64,000 bases of DNA from JANLYC01 sp963750495. Its GTDB lineage: Bacteria > Actinomycetota > Actinomycetes > Propionibacteriales > Nocardioidaceae. Within the stretch, counting starts at the first letter, position 1. Every line of letters begins with the position of its first letter. Positions 8,095-16,823 of the stretch are shown in pieces. The stretch is from positions 143,761 to 207,760 of the forward strand of contig CAVVQV010000007.1 in the NCBI GenBank assembly GCA_963750495.1. Direction: 5' to 3'. The position numbers and the translations under genes were made by a program. The notes below the pieces were generated by a model. That model searched no databases and was not told the origin of the DNA. It saw only the letters and a list, made by a program, of their open reading frames with translations.

Positions 8095-8761
8095 CGGCCG
8101 CCAACCGGTAGCCCATGCCGCGTAACGTCTCGATCGCGTGCCGGTTGAACGGGTGGTCGATCTTGCGGCGCAGATAGCCGACGTAGACCTCGACCACGTT
8201 GTCGTCGCCGTCGTAGTACGCGTCCCAGACGTTCTGCAGGATGTCGGTCTTGCTGACCACCTCCCCCGTACGACGCATGAGGAAGTGCAGCAGGCCGAAC
8301 TCCCGTGGCGTCAGGCTGATCGGGGTGTCGCCACGCATCACGGCGGCCGCCCCGGGGTCTAGCTGGAGGTCCCCGGCGGTCAGCACGACCGGGCGGGCGG
8401 GTGCACCTCGGCGGACCAGGGCGCGCAACCTGGCCACGAGCACGGCGAACGCAAACGGCTTCGTCAGGTAGTCGTCGGCGCCGAGGTCGAACGCGTCCAC
8501 CTGGTCGAGGTCACCGTCCTTGGCGGTCAGCATGATGACGGGCGTCCAGTTCTCGGCCTCCCGGATGCGGCGACACACGTCATAGCCGTTCAGTCCGGGC
8601 AGCATGATGTCGAGGACGATCACGTCGTAGCCGTTGTTCTGCGCGGCCCAGAGGCCATCGGGCCCGCTGGCCTCGACGTCTACGACGAAGCCCTCGGCGA
8701 CGAGCCCGCGACGAATCGCGTCCGCCAGCCGAACCTCGTCCTCGACCACGAGCACCCGCAC
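8084..8761 (-). CDS. OmpR-family response regulator (first pair)
   Basis: A 225-residue winged-helix regulator. The receiver has the acidic pair in VVEDEV, phospho-acceptor Asp 51 in IVLDIMLPG, and conserved Thr and Lys in MLTAKDG and LTKPFAF. The C-terminal winged helix contains LTPREFGLLHFLMRR and NVVEVYVGYLRRKID. I place the start at the GTG at 8761, preceded by GGAGGT, because the 40 extra upstream residues of the open frame are unlike the family. Its 3' end overlaps the kinase gene. The two adjacent regulators differ enough to expect separate signals. Confidence 0.93.
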   Translation of the reverse strand: MRVLVVEDEVRLADAIRRGLVAEGFVVDVEASGPDGLWAAQNNGYDVIVLDIMLPGLNGYDVCRRIREAENWTPVIMLTAKDGDLDQVDAFDLGADDYLTKPFAFAVLVARLRALVRRGAPARPVVLTAGDLQLDPGAAAVMRGDTPISLTPREFGLLHFLMRRTGEVVSKTDILQNVWDAYYDGDDNVVEVYVGYLRRKIDHPFNRHAIETLRGMGYRLAADGG

Positions 8762-8907
8762 CGTTCGACACCTCCCGGCCTGTCGTTGCTGCCATTCTCC
8801 TCGCTGCGGCTGTGCCACCGCTGAGAACGGACCGGATTCGAGCGTCGGGGGGTCAGTGGTGATGACTGGGAGCGACGGCACGACCGGCCGCGATCAGCGC
8901 CGTCACG

Positions 8908-10362
8908 TCACCCGGATGGAGCGCTCGCGGAGGGCCACAACACCGTCGCCACCGTGCCCTCCGCGTGGTCGCACTCGATCGGGAACTGCTCGCCGAATCG
9001 CTCGTGCCGGCCGCCACAACACAATCGCAGCTCGCCCCCGGAGGCCAGCACCGTCGTCTTCACGAGAGAGAGACCGAGGCCCGACCCCGCTCGGTTGCGC
9101 GCCTCCGGCGCCCGGACGAAGCGGTCCGGGGCGGCGGCCAACGTGGCTGGATCCATGCCGGCGCCGCGGTCGGTGACCATCAGCCGGGCAGCTCCCGCGA
9201 CCTGATCGACGGCCACGGTGATCGGCGGTGCGCCGTGCTTCAGGGCATTGTCGAGCAGGTTGACAACGACCCGCTCCAGGCGGACATGGTCAACGGCAAC
9301 ACGCGTCTCGCCGCTGGTCAGGACCTGCAGCGTCCCCGCCGCGGACCCGGCCCTCTCGGACGTCACCAGCGCCCGGTGGCGTTCGGCCTGGGTGCGCGCC
9401 ACCAGGGCCAGGTCGGTCACCTCGGAGGCTGCGGCGTCACTGTCCGCCGCCCCCACCTCCAGCAGCTGGTCGGCCAGCCGGGAGATACGGTCGATGTCGA
9501 CGGTGATCTCGTCCAGGACGGCCTCGTGCTCAGCGATCGTGCGCGAGCGCCGGCGCGCCAGCTGGACGCGTGTGCCGATCAGCGTCAACGGAGTCCGTAG
9601 CTCGTGACTCGCGTCGTTGACGAACCTGCGTTCGTGCTCGAGCGCCTCCTCGAGGGCTGCGAGCATCTGGTTCAGTGAATGACCGAGCCGGGTGATCTCG
9701 TCATCTCGATCAGCCGGCACGTCCAGCCGTACGCCGCTAGCGCCCCTCGTCACCTCGATCGCCTGGCGCCGATACCTCTCGACCGGCTTCAGGGCAGCCC
9801 GGGCCAACCGATCACCTACGAAGGCAGCCAGCACCAGGGTCGCCAACCCCGCAACCGACAGCTGCAGCAGCACTTCTCTCAAGGCCGCGTCTCGCTGGTC
9901 CCTCGACGCCGCAACGGCGACGACGGCGGCCGACTCCCCGGCGTTCGACGTCAACGCGACGCCGTAGACGCGGGTCGCCTCGCTGTCCTCGAGCAGGACT
10001 CTGCCGCTGTCGTGCCAAATGGGCCGCTCGAGCGCCGACGAGACTTCTGCCGGCGAAAGCAACGGCCGCGCCGAGGGGTACGGGCTCTGCGCCAGGACAG
10101 TGCCGGCGGAGTCGAAGACCTGGTAGCGCTCGCCGCTGAACAGGTCCGAGAGACCCGCCAGCTTTCCTGTCCGCTCGATCTGGGCTGACAGGCGCGAGCC
10201 GGTCAACGCGAGCTCCGAGTTCAGCTCGTGGTCCAGCGCGGCCTTCACCTGCAGGTAGACGAACGCTCCGGCACCGGCGAGGACGACCAGCATGGCGGCG
10301 GCGAAACCGGCGACCAGGCGGACCCGTAGGGAGAGCCCACCGACGAACCCGGCGAGCCTCAT
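8908..10362 (-). CDS. Sensor histidine kinase (second pair)
   Basis: A 484-residue sensor kinase. Helix one lies at about 15-37, an extracytoplasmic domain follows, helix two is at about 163-185, then HAMP and a HisKA box FVNDASHELRTPLTLI with His 253. The ATPase lobe has VVNLLDNALKHG, VTDRGAGMDP and SGLGLSLVKT. The G2-following segment ends early with LCCGGRHERFG, a slightly unusual Cys-rich loop. The start overlaps the stop of the response-regulator gene by four bases (ATGA). By position this pair is the one that faces the PAP2/flippase operon and probably controls it. Confidence 0.92.
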   Translation of the reverse strand: MRLAGFVGGLSLRVRLVAGFAAAMLVVLAGAGAFVYLQVKAALDHELNSELALTGSRLSAQIERTGKLAGLSDLFSGERYQVFDSAGTVLAQSPYPSARPLLSPAEVSSALERPIWHDSGRVLLEDSEATRVYGVALTSNAGESAAVVAVAASRDQRDAALREVLLQLSVAGLATLVLAAFVGDRLARAALKPVERYRRQAIEVTRGASGVRLDVPADRDDEITRLGHSLNQMLAALEEALEHERRFVNDASHELRTPLTLIGTRVQLARRRSRTIAEHEAVLDEITVDIDRISRLADQLLEVGAADSDAAASEVTDLALVARTQAERHRALVTSERAGSAAGTLQVLTSGETRVAVDHVRLERVVVNLLDNALKHGAPPITVAVDQVAGAARLMVTDRGAGMDPATLAAAPDRFVRAPEARNRAGSGLGLSLVKTTVLASGGELRLCCGGRHERFGEQFPIECDHAEGTVATVLWPSASAPSG

Positions 10363-11054
10363 CGTGGAGATTCGACGTCGACGCGGTAGCCCGCGTTGCG
10401 CACCGTGGTGATCGTGTTCGTGCCGAAGGGCCGGTCGATCTTGGCGCGCAGCGCGGCCACATGGACGTCGATCACGTTGCTGCGGATGTCGGTCTCACCG
10501 TCCCAGACGTCGTCGAGGATCCGGAAGCGGCTCACCACCTGCCCCGCCCGGGCGACGAGCAGGTTCAAGATGTCGAACTCCCTCGCTGAGAGGCCGATGT
10601 CCTGTCCGTCGCGGTACACGCGTCTCGACAGGGGTTCGACCGTCAGGCTGCCGACGTGGAGTGGCTGATCGTCGACGTCGCCGATCGATCGACGATGCAG
10701 CGCGCGCAGCCGGGCCAGCAGCTCATCGAGGTCGAAGGGTTTGCCGAGGTAGTCGTCGGCGCCCGCATCGAGTCCCGCAATCCGGTCCCGGACTGCGCCG
10801 CGCGCCGTCAGCATCAGCACGGGAGTTCGCGATCCCAGGCTCCGCAGCCGGCGGCACACGGTGATGCCGTCCATGCCGGGCAGCATCCAGTCGAGCAGGA
10901 TGACCTCGAACTCACCGGATGGGCCACCAGGGGCTGCTGCCTCCAGGGCCGCGAGACCGTCGTGCTGCACCTCGACGTCCCAGCCCGCCTCGGTAGCCGA
11001 CTGGGACAGCAACGTGGCCAGGCGCACGTCGTCCTCAGCGATCAGGACGCGCAC
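10359..11054 (-). CDS. OmpR-family response regulator (second pair)
   Basis: A 231-residue OmpR/PhoB-class regulator. The receiver shows IAEDDV, phospho-acceptor Asp 55 in LLDWMLPG and the LGKPFDLDELLA lysine. The DNA-binding winged helix includes LSAREFDILNLLVARAG and NVIDVHVAALRAKID. It is divergent from the PAP2 gene, and the shared intergenic region carries 11-bp-period repeats in both orientations, as expected for an autoregulated member of this family. The partner kinase overlaps its 3' end. Confidence 0.93.
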   Translation of the reverse strand: MRVLIAEDDVRLATLLSQSATEAGWDVEVQHDGLAALEAAAPGGPSGEFEVILLDWMLPGMDGITVCRRLRSLGSRTPVLMLTARGAVRDRIAGLDAGADDYLGKPFDLDELLARLRALHRRSIGDVDDQPLHVGSLTVEPLSRRVYRDGQDIGLSAREFDILNLLVARAGQVVSRFRILDDVWDGETDIRSNVIDVHVAALRAKIDRPFGTNTITTVRNAGYRVDVESPR

Positions 11055-11106
11055 GCCGGGCTCCCGTCACCGGTTGAGTTCATGACAGCAGCGTAGTCAC
11101 GGCAGG

Positions 11107-11166
11107 TGAAGGCGGAGTGAAGATCACGTTCGCCTTCATCTCTCCTTCATGCGCCTTCCCTAGCGT
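11107..11166. promoter_or_regulatory. Divergent promoter with 11-bp-period TGAAG/CTTCA repeats
   Basis: CCTTCAT occurs at 11133 and 11144 (11 bases apart), followed by CCTTC at 11154 and a -10-like TAGCGT at 11161. In the opposite orientation GTGAAG and TGAAG lie at 11106 and 11118, also about 11 bases apart, pointing to the response-regulator gene. The plus-direction block is repeated with the same spacing before the UPF0104 gene. The pattern resembles winged-helix regulator boxes such as PHO boxes. Confidence 0.65.
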
Positions 11167-11180
11167 CCTACGGAGGCAGG

Positions 11181-11870
11181 TTGACTACCGCCGATCGAAC
11201 GACGCCCGCACACAGAACGGGGAGCCTCGTGGATTTCTTCCACCGACTCGATGACCGGTTGTTCCGCGCCACCAACTCATTGGCGCGGCACACCGACTGG
11301 TTGCACACGCCCATGAGTGACTACGCCCGCTTCGGCGTGATCCTGTTCGCGGGCCTGCTCGTCATCGGGCTGTTGATGGCCCGCCATCTCGACAACAGGA
11401 CGCTGGCAGCTGCCGGTTGGGCACCGGTCGCGACGCTGCTGGCCGTCGCGGCCAACCAACCGCTGAGCCGGGCGGTCCACGAGGCCCGTCCCTACGACAC
11501 CCATCCGCACGTCCTGGTGCTGGTCGCCCGCTCGACCGACTGGTCGTTCCCCTCCGACCATTCCGTGATGGCCGGTGCGGTCGCCGTCGGCCTGCTGCTG
11601 GTGTCTCGCCGGCTCGGGCTCATCGCCACGGCGGCGGCCGTCCTCATCGCGTTCGCCCGCGTGTACGTTGCGGCCCACTACCCGTGGGATGTCGTTGCCG
11701 GCCTGGCGCTCGGCGGAGCCGTCGCCTACGCATCCTGGCTGCTCCTCCGTACGCCGCTCACCGACTTCACCGGGTGGCTTCGACGCCAACCCGTGCTGTC
11801 GAGTGTCTTCGCGCCGGCCGGTATCGAGGCGGATCTCGACCGGTTGGGGTTCATCGGCCACCAGCGCTGA
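11181..11870 (+). CDS. PAP2-family membrane phosphatase
   Basis: A 229-residue membrane phosphatase of the PAP2 (phosphatidic acid phosphatase type 2) superfamily, probably acting on a lipid phosphate or polyprenyl pyrophosphate at the outer membrane face. The three catalytic motifs are present: R97 to R103-P104 in RAVHEARP, PSDHS at 124-128 with the acid/base His, and R160 plus nucleophile His 166 in ARVYVAAHYPWD. Five to six helices surround them. The TTG at 11181 has a GGAGG nearby, but a GTG at 11229 preceded by GGGGAG is also possible and sits better with the -10-like element at 11161. First gene of the putative envelope operon. Confidence 0.87.
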   Translation: MTTADRTTPAHRTGSLVDFFHRLDDRLFRATNSLARHTDWLHTPMSDYARFGVILFAGLLVIGLLMARHLDNRTLAAAGWAPVATLLAVAANQPLSRAVHEARPYDTHPHVLVLVARSTDWSFPSDHSVMAGAVAVGLLLVSRRLGLIATAAAVLIAFARVYVAAHYPWDVVAGLALGGAVAYASWLLLRTPLTDFTGWLRRQPVLSSVFAPAGIEADLDRLGFIGHQR

Positions 11871-11898
11871 CCGCACCGACCACGCCACGTCGATACAG

Positions 11899-11934
11899 CC
11901 TTCATCCCACCTTCACGTCCGCTTCGTAGCGTCG
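11899..11934 (+). promoter_or_regulatory. Promoter with the same CCTTCAY repeats as the PAP2 promoter
   Basis: CCTTCAT at 11899 and CCTTCAC at 11910 are 11 bases apart, a CTTC third half-site follows, and TAGCGTC begins 28 bases after the first repeat. The PAP2 promoter has exactly the same order and spacing. This suggests a second promoter under the same regulator inside the gene run, before the UPF0104 gene. Confidence 0.6.
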
Positions 11935-11986
11935 GAACCGTCCACACACCACCACCGGTCCCGCGTCACCACGAAGGAGCCGTCTC

Positions 11987-13093
11987 ATGACGTCGCACGA
12001 GCGCTCGATCTCGAGGCGCCGACTGATCTGGTGCCTCAAGGCTCTTGCGTCTGTCGCCCTGGCGGCCGTGATGTTCGTCCTGGTCATGCCCGCCGTGGTC
12101 GGCGCCACCTGGTCGCAGCTACCGACAGCGCTGGGTCGCGTGTCCCTGCTCGACCTGCTTCTGCTGACGGCACTGTGGCTCGGCGGCCTGGTCGTGCACA
12201 CCGTGGTGCTCACGGCCGCGATGCCCGCTCTGTCCCACCGTCGCGCGCTCACGCTGAGCCTGACCGGGAGCGCTGTCTCCAACGTCAGCCCGTTGGCAGG
12301 CGCGGTCGGGATCGGGCTGAACTACCACATGAGTCGGGTCTGGGGCTTCACCCGGGCGGAGTTCGTGGTCTTCACGTTCGTCACGAACCTGTGGGACGTG
12401 ATGTCGAAGCTGATCGTCCCGGCGGCGATCCTCGCGACCCTGGTCGCCCGGTCCCGCGTGGCCCAAGGGGTCATGACCTATACGGCAGTCGTGACCATGG
12501 CGACGTTGGCAGCGCTGCTGCTGGTCGTGCTGACCGTCGTGCTGAACGAGTCGGCGGCCCGCGTCGTCGCCAACGGCGTCGATCGGGTCGTCCGCGGAGT
12601 GCGGCACCTCATGCGACGGCCGAGAAGCGTCGATGTCATGAGCGGCTTCCTCGACCTGAGAGCACGAAGCAGCTCCCGGATCCGCAGCTCGTGGTCCCGC
12701 CTGACCGCTGGCCATCTGGCGTACGCCGCCCTCCTCCTGGCCCTGCTCTGGAGCTGTCTCCGCCTCACCGGCAGCGGTCTGACGCCGTCCCAGATCTTGG
12801 CGGGCTTCGCCGTCGAGCGCCTCCTCACGCTGGCGTTCCTGACGCCCGGCGGTGCCGGAGTCGTCGAGGTCGGTCTCGCCGGCTTCCTGGTGGCAGCCGG
12901 CGGAGACCCGGTCGGCACGGTGGCGGGTGTGCTGTTGTACCGCGCGTTCACGTTCCTGCTCGAGATCCCGGTCGGCGGCACGCTGCTGGCCGGCTGGGTT
13001 TGGATGCGTCGTCGCGCCCCTCGCCGGCCAAGCCCCTACCCGCTCGAGCTTCAACGCGCGCTCGTGGCCGCCAACGGAGAGGCTCCCCGCTGA
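11987..13093 (+). CDS. UPF0104 / LPG-synthase-TM-like flippase-domain protein
   Basis: A 368-residue polytopic membrane protein with about eight helices of the lysyl-phosphatidylglycerol-synthase transmembrane (UPF0104) family, but without the aminoacyl-transferase domain. The family hallmark TPGGAGVVEVGLAG is present near residue 287, together with SNVSPLAGAVGIGLNYHM near residue 101. Relatives flip or modify lipids in the membrane. It is followed with a stop-start overlap by a GT4 glycosyltransferase, so it may move the glycolipid that the latter makes. The start is chosen at the ATG after an AAGGAG. Confidence 0.83.
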   Translation: MTSHERSISRRRLIWCLKALASVALAAVMFVLVMPAVVGATWSQLPTALGRVSLLDLLLLTALWLGGLVVHTVVLTAAMPALSHRRALTLSLTGSAVSNVSPLAGAVGIGLNYHMSRVWGFTRAEFVVFTFVTNLWDVMSKLIVPAAILATLVARSRVAQGVMTYTAVVTMATLAALLLVVLTVVLNESAARVVANGVDRVVRGVRHLMRRPRSVDVMSGFLDLRARSSSRIRSSWSRLTAGHLAYAALLLALLWSCLRLTGSGLTPSQILAGFAVERLLTLAFLTPGGAGVVEVGLAGFLVAAGGDPVGTVAGVLLYRAFTFLLEIPVGGTLLAGWVWMRRRAPRRPSPYPLELQRALVAANGEAPR

Positions 13094-14247
13094 TGCGCAT
13101 CCTTCATGTGACGGACTGCTACCTGCCGCAGGTCGGCGGCATCGAGATGCACGTCCACGACCTGGCCGAGCGCCAACGTCGTACCGGACACGACGTGCAC
13201 GTCCTCACGAGCACGCCCGGCCCGGAAGCCCTCGACCCCACCTGGGTCCGGCGCGTGGGTGGCCGCACGCCGACCGGGATCGGGCGCTCCCTTGCCGCCA
13301 CCCGTCGGGTGCAAGAGGTACTGCTGAGCGAGCCTTTCGACGTGGTCCACGCCCACGTGTCGGTGGTCTCGCCGCTGTCGATGTCGACCGCTCGCCAAGC
13401 CGCCGCGCTGCATGTGCCGACCGTGGTGACCGTGCACTCGCTCTGGTCTGCCCTGGGTCCGGTTCCGCCGGTGCTGGAATCGCTCTTCCGGATGCGAACC
13501 TGGCCCGTGGTCTGGTCCGCCGTCAGTTCGGTGGCGGCGGAAGCGCTGCGGGAGACGCTCGGCGGTGTGGCCACAGTCGCCTCGGTTCCCAACGGAGTCG
13601 ACCCGGACGAGTGGCAACCGCAGACTCACCCGTTCGACAGCGACCTGACGATCGCGTGTGTGATGCGCCTCGCCCGGCGCAAGCGGCCCATGCCGTTGCT
13701 GCGCATGGTGCGACGGTTGCGTCAGCAGGTCTCCGCCGAGATCGACTTCCGCGTCGTCATCATCGGCGACGGCCCCGAGCGACCGGCGATGGAGCGCTTC
13801 CTTCGAGCGCACCGGATGGACGGCTGGGTCCAGCTGCTGGGGAAGCTCGACCGCCCGCAGATCCTCGACGTGCTCCAGTCGTCGCATCTCTATGTCTCGC
13901 CCGCAGAGATGGAGTCCTTCGGCATCGCCGCGCTGGAGGCTCGCTGCACGGGCCTCCCGGTCGTGGCCAGCTCGCGTGGCGGAGTCGGCGAGTTCGTCAC
14001 CGATGGAGTCGACGGCCTGTTGGCCTCCTCGGACCGTGACATGGTCGCTGCCATGCAGCGGTTGCTGACCGACCCGTCTCTTCGTCGCGCGATAGCACTG
14101 CACAACGCGGCGGTCACCCCAACGGCGACCTGGACAGCCGCGGTGGCCGGGGCGACGCGACTGTACGAGCTGGCGCAGCGGCAGCTGCAGCTGCAGGATG
14201 TCCCGGTCGACGCGATGCACGCCCTGGTCAGCGAGGTGCCGGCATGA
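13093..14247 (+). CDS. GT4-family glycosyltransferase
   Basis: A 384-residue GT-B retaining glycosyltransferase. The N-terminal acceptor half begins MRILHVTDCYLPQVGGIEMHV with the glycine loop. The C-terminal donor-binding half has the nucleotide-sugar motif ESFGIAALEA near residue 274, with both conserved Glu. A much longer open frame extends upstream over the UPF0104 gene, but ATG 13093 overlaps that gene's stop (TGATG) and starts exactly at the first strand of the fold. Sugar and acceptor are unknown. Pairing with the PIG-L deacetylase downstream recalls mycothiol MshA/MshB, suggesting GlcNAc transfer followed by deacetylation (inference). Confidence 0.9.
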   Translation: MRILHVTDCYLPQVGGIEMHVHDLAERQRRTGHDVHVLTSTPGPEALDPTWVRRVGGRTPTGIGRSLAATRRVQEVLLSEPFDVVHAHVSVVSPLSMSTARQAAALHVPTVVTVHSLWSALGPVPPVLESLFRMRTWPVVWSAVSSVAAEALRETLGGVATVASVPNGVDPDEWQPQTHPFDSDLTIACVMRLARRKRPMPLLRMVRRLRQQVSAEIDFRVVIIGDGPERPAMERFLRAHRMDGWVQLLGKLDRPQILDVLQSSHLYVSPAEMESFGIAALEARCTGLPVVASSRGGVGEFVTDGVDGLLASSDRDMVAAMQRLLTDPSLRRAIALHNAAVTPTATWTAAVAGATRLYELAQRQLQLQDVPVDAMHALVSEVPA

Positions 14248-15110
14248 GGACAGCACCTCCGACCTGCACGGTCGTCTCGTTCCACGCCCATCCCGACGAC
14301 GAGGCACTCCTCACCGCCGGCACGCTCGCCCGGCTCAGCGCTGCGGGGAATCGGGTGGTCCTGGTCATGGCGACTGCCGGCGAGGCGGGACTCGCCGTGG
14401 CCTCGCACGGCCAGGGTGCGGCCCTGGCGGAGACGCGGAGTGCGGAGCTGCGTGCCTCGACGAAGGCCATCGGCATCTCGTCGGTGATCCACCTGGGTTA
14501 CGCCGACAGCGGATACCCGCGAGCGCAGGCCCAGCACCACAAGGAACGGGCCCCGGCCACGGCGACGGCCTTCGCCGACGAGGAAGTCGAGCGCGCGGCT
14601 GAGCGCCTTGCGAGCGTGCTGTTGGACGAGGGCGCCGACATCCTCACGATCTACGACCCCAACGGCGGTTACGGGCACCCCGACCATGTCCAGGTGCACC
14701 GTGTCGGCATGCGCGCCGCTGAGCTGGCCCGCACGCCACTCGTCCTGGAGGCCACGGTCGACCGGACGGCGCTGCTGCGGGTCGGTCGGCTGCTCCATGC
14801 TCTCCGCCACCTGCGCCGACTTCCCCAGCTCCCCGACCCGCAGAACATCTACACCGCGCGGTCCGACCTCACGCACCGGATCGACGTACGACACCAATGG
14901 CGAGCCAAGCGGGCCGCGATGCAAGCTCATGTCAGCCAGGCCGAGTCCGACGACGCCGTCCGGACGTTGGCGCTGTTCCTGCGCCTACCGCGGCCTCTGT
15001 TCCGGCTGGTCTTCCGTTACGAGTGGTTCCGCGAGGTCGGACGTGAGCCCGGGCCGCGTCTGCTCGCCGACCTCCCGCTCCCTCCGAAACATGGGAGCTG
15101 GCGCCGATGA
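14244..15110 (+). CDS. PIG-L/LmbE-family zinc deacetylase
   Basis: A 288-residue PIG-L (GlcNAc deacetylase) family enzyme. The zinc and catalytic motif HAHPDDE is at residues 14-20 and the second zinc motif GHPDHVQVH is near residue 143, so the active site looks complete. It starts with an ATGA overlap with the glycosyltransferase stop, implying coupled translation and probably action on that enzyme's product, for example N-deacetylation of a GlcNAc-containing lipid. The C-terminal half (RHQWRAKRAAMQAHVSQ) is the usual helix of the family. No signal peptide is seen, so it should act in the cytoplasm. Confidence 0.9.
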   Translation: MRTAPPTCTVVSFHAHPDDEALLTAGTLARLSAAGNRVVLVMATAGEAGLAVASHGQGAALAETRSAELRASTKAIGISSVIHLGYADSGYPRAQAQHHKERAPATATAFADEEVERAAERLASVLLDEGADILTIYDPNGGYGHPDHVQVHRVGMRAAELARTPLVLEATVDRTALLRVGRLLHALRHLRRLPQLPDPQNIYTARSDLTHRIDVRHQWRAKRAAMQAHVSQAESDDAVRTLALFLRLPRPLFRLVFRYEWFREVGREPGPRLLADLPLPPKHGSWRR

Positions 15111-15266
15111 GGTTCCTCCTGCCCAGCCCCCGTGACGCACGATCGGCCGTTGTTCACATGCCGGTCAGGAGGGCGTCGCCCGATCGCCACGAGATCGAAA
15201 CGACATCCGGAGAGGGTGACGGGAACAGCCGGTCAGCTGGACCGGCGGCGTTCCTGGAGGACAACG

Positions 15267-16817
15267 ATGACAGTGTTCAACAAGGGCCCCTGGCTCGGCC
15301 TCGCGGCAGTCGGCGTCTGCCTCGGCGCGATGACGGCGGCCTCCGCCGTTGGCGCGGGCTATGACTCCTTCGACGGCCGGAGCGTGCCCGCGAACCCGCG
15401 GGTCGGGATCGAGAGCAACGTGCTCAGCCCGGCGCTCTCGGCCACGTCCGTTGCCTGGGGCAATCTCAGGCTCACCAACCCCGACGCGACCAACGGCATC
15501 ACCCACTACGGCTACAACACGTCCAACGGAGGTCCACTCACGCAGGACCCGAAGGAGGCGTTCAAGACCGAGCCGGACAAGAACGTCTACCTGATCTTCA
15601 ACGGGCACCACTACCTGTACCAGGGCCACGAGGGCGGTCCAGGCGGGTACGTGACCCGGGTCGATCTGGACGCAGCCGACCCCGCCCAGCGTGTCTCGCT
15701 CATCAGCGACGCCGACGCAATGGGTGCTCCGCTGCCCACGTTCGACGGCATCACGTGGGACCCCTTCACCCAACAGCTGCTCCTGACCGCTGAGGCCAAG
15801 TCGCCCGTCGGTGGGGTCTTCGCAGTGGACCTGGACGCCGGCGGCGACGCCGTCGACGGTGTCGCGACCCGCCTGCCGGCCCTCGGGTCGGGCGGTTACG
15901 AGGGCATCCAGAACGACGCGACCGGCAACGTGTGGCTGGTCGAGGACATCGGCGGTGCGAGCGTCAGCGGCGGCAAGAAGCCGAACAGCTACGTCTACCG
16001 GTTCGAGCCGACCGACAAGACCGACCTGAGCGCGGGCGGCACGCTACAGGCGCTCCAGGTCCTGCGGAAGGACGGCACCCCCATCACGGCTGCCGACCTG
16101 TCCGCCAACCCGTCGTCATCGGACGTGGCCGACCTGCACACCTACGGAAAGTCCTTCTCGACGCGTTGGGTCGACGCCCACTCCGGGACCGCGGCCTTCG
16201 ACGCGACCGCCAGCGCCGCAGCGGCTCAGGCCACGCCGTTCAAGCGTCCGGAGAACGGCGTCTTCCGACCTGGAACCGGCTTCCGCGAGTTCTACTTCAC
16301 CGAGACCGGGGACACCAGCAACCTGAGCACGTTGCCCGGTGCCTACGGGGGCGTCTTCCGACTGACACAGCGCTCGAGCACGGCCGACAACGGTCGCCTC
16401 TCCCCCGCCTACGTCGGCGACGTGGCGCACACGGGTCTCGACAACATCCAGTTCGCGACGAAGAACCGGCTGTTGGTGGTCGAGGATGCGGGCGACACGC
16501 TGCACGGGCAGCGGAACGCGCTCGACTCCGGCTACTGGCTGGACCTGCGCGGCGACTCCCACGGCAAATCCGGACCGAAGGCTGTCCGTTGGCTCGCCGA
16601 AGGGCGTGACGCCTCGGCGACGTACGACGCGTTGACCAGCCCCGGCTACAACGACGGCGACAACGAGATCACCGGTATCCATGTCTCCGACGGTGACCCG
16701 ACCACGGGCGGACTCCTCGGCGCCAAGCTCCCGACGCCCTTCAGCCACGGCTGGCGGGTGTTCTGGACCCAGCAGCACGGGGACAACACCACGTGGGAGC
16801 TCAGCAGCAATCGATGA
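15267..16817 (+). CDS. Secreted PhoX-like (DUF839) phosphatase-family protein
   Basis: A 516-residue exported protein. An N-terminal signal peptide (LGLAAVGVCLGAMTAASAVGA) is followed by a beta-propeller of the PhoX/DUF839 family, with GHHYLYQGHEGG, DGITWDPFTQQLLLTAEA, NVWLVEDIGG, and LLVVEDAGDTLHG near the C-terminus. PhoX enzymes are calcium- and iron-dependent phosphatases; whether this distant member is active is unproven. I chose the ATG at 15267 because a TGGAGGA site is just upstream and the signal peptide then starts correctly. The 156-base leader after the PIG-L gene has no clear hairpin, so it may have its own promoter. It ends 6 bases from a convergent gene. Confidence 0.8.
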   Translation: MTVFNKGPWLGLAAVGVCLGAMTAASAVGAGYDSFDGRSVPANPRVGIESNVLSPALSATSVAWGNLRLTNPDATNGITHYGYNTSNGGPLTQDPKEAFKTEPDKNVYLIFNGHHYLYQGHEGGPGGYVTRVDLDAADPAQRVSLISDADAMGAPLPTFDGITWDPFTQQLLLTAEAKSPVGGVFAVDLDAGGDAVDGVATRLPALGSGGYEGIQNDATGNVWLVEDIGGASVSGGKKPNSYVYRFEPTDKTDLSAGGTLQALQVLRKDGTPITAADLSANPSSSDVADLHTYGKSFSTRWVDAHSGTAAFDATASAAAAQATPFKRPENGVFRPGTGFREFYFTETGDTSNLSTLPGAYGGVFRLTQRSSTADNGRLSPAYVGDVAHTGLDNIQFATKNRLLVVEDAGDTLHGQRNALDSGYWLDLRGDSHGKSGPKAVRWLAEGRDASATYDALTSPGYNDGDNEITGIHVSDGDPTTGGLLGAKLPTPFSHGWRVFWTQQHGDNTTWELSSNR

Positions 16818-16823
16818 CCACGT

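Noticed and set aside
11575..13092. Upstream extension of the GT4 frame across two genes
   Set aside because: Mirror-frame noise; homology starts at 13093.
15107..15364. An 85-codon frame overlapping the PIG-L stop and the PhoX start
   Set aside because: It covers the signal peptide of the PhoX-like gene in another frame, with no supporting features.
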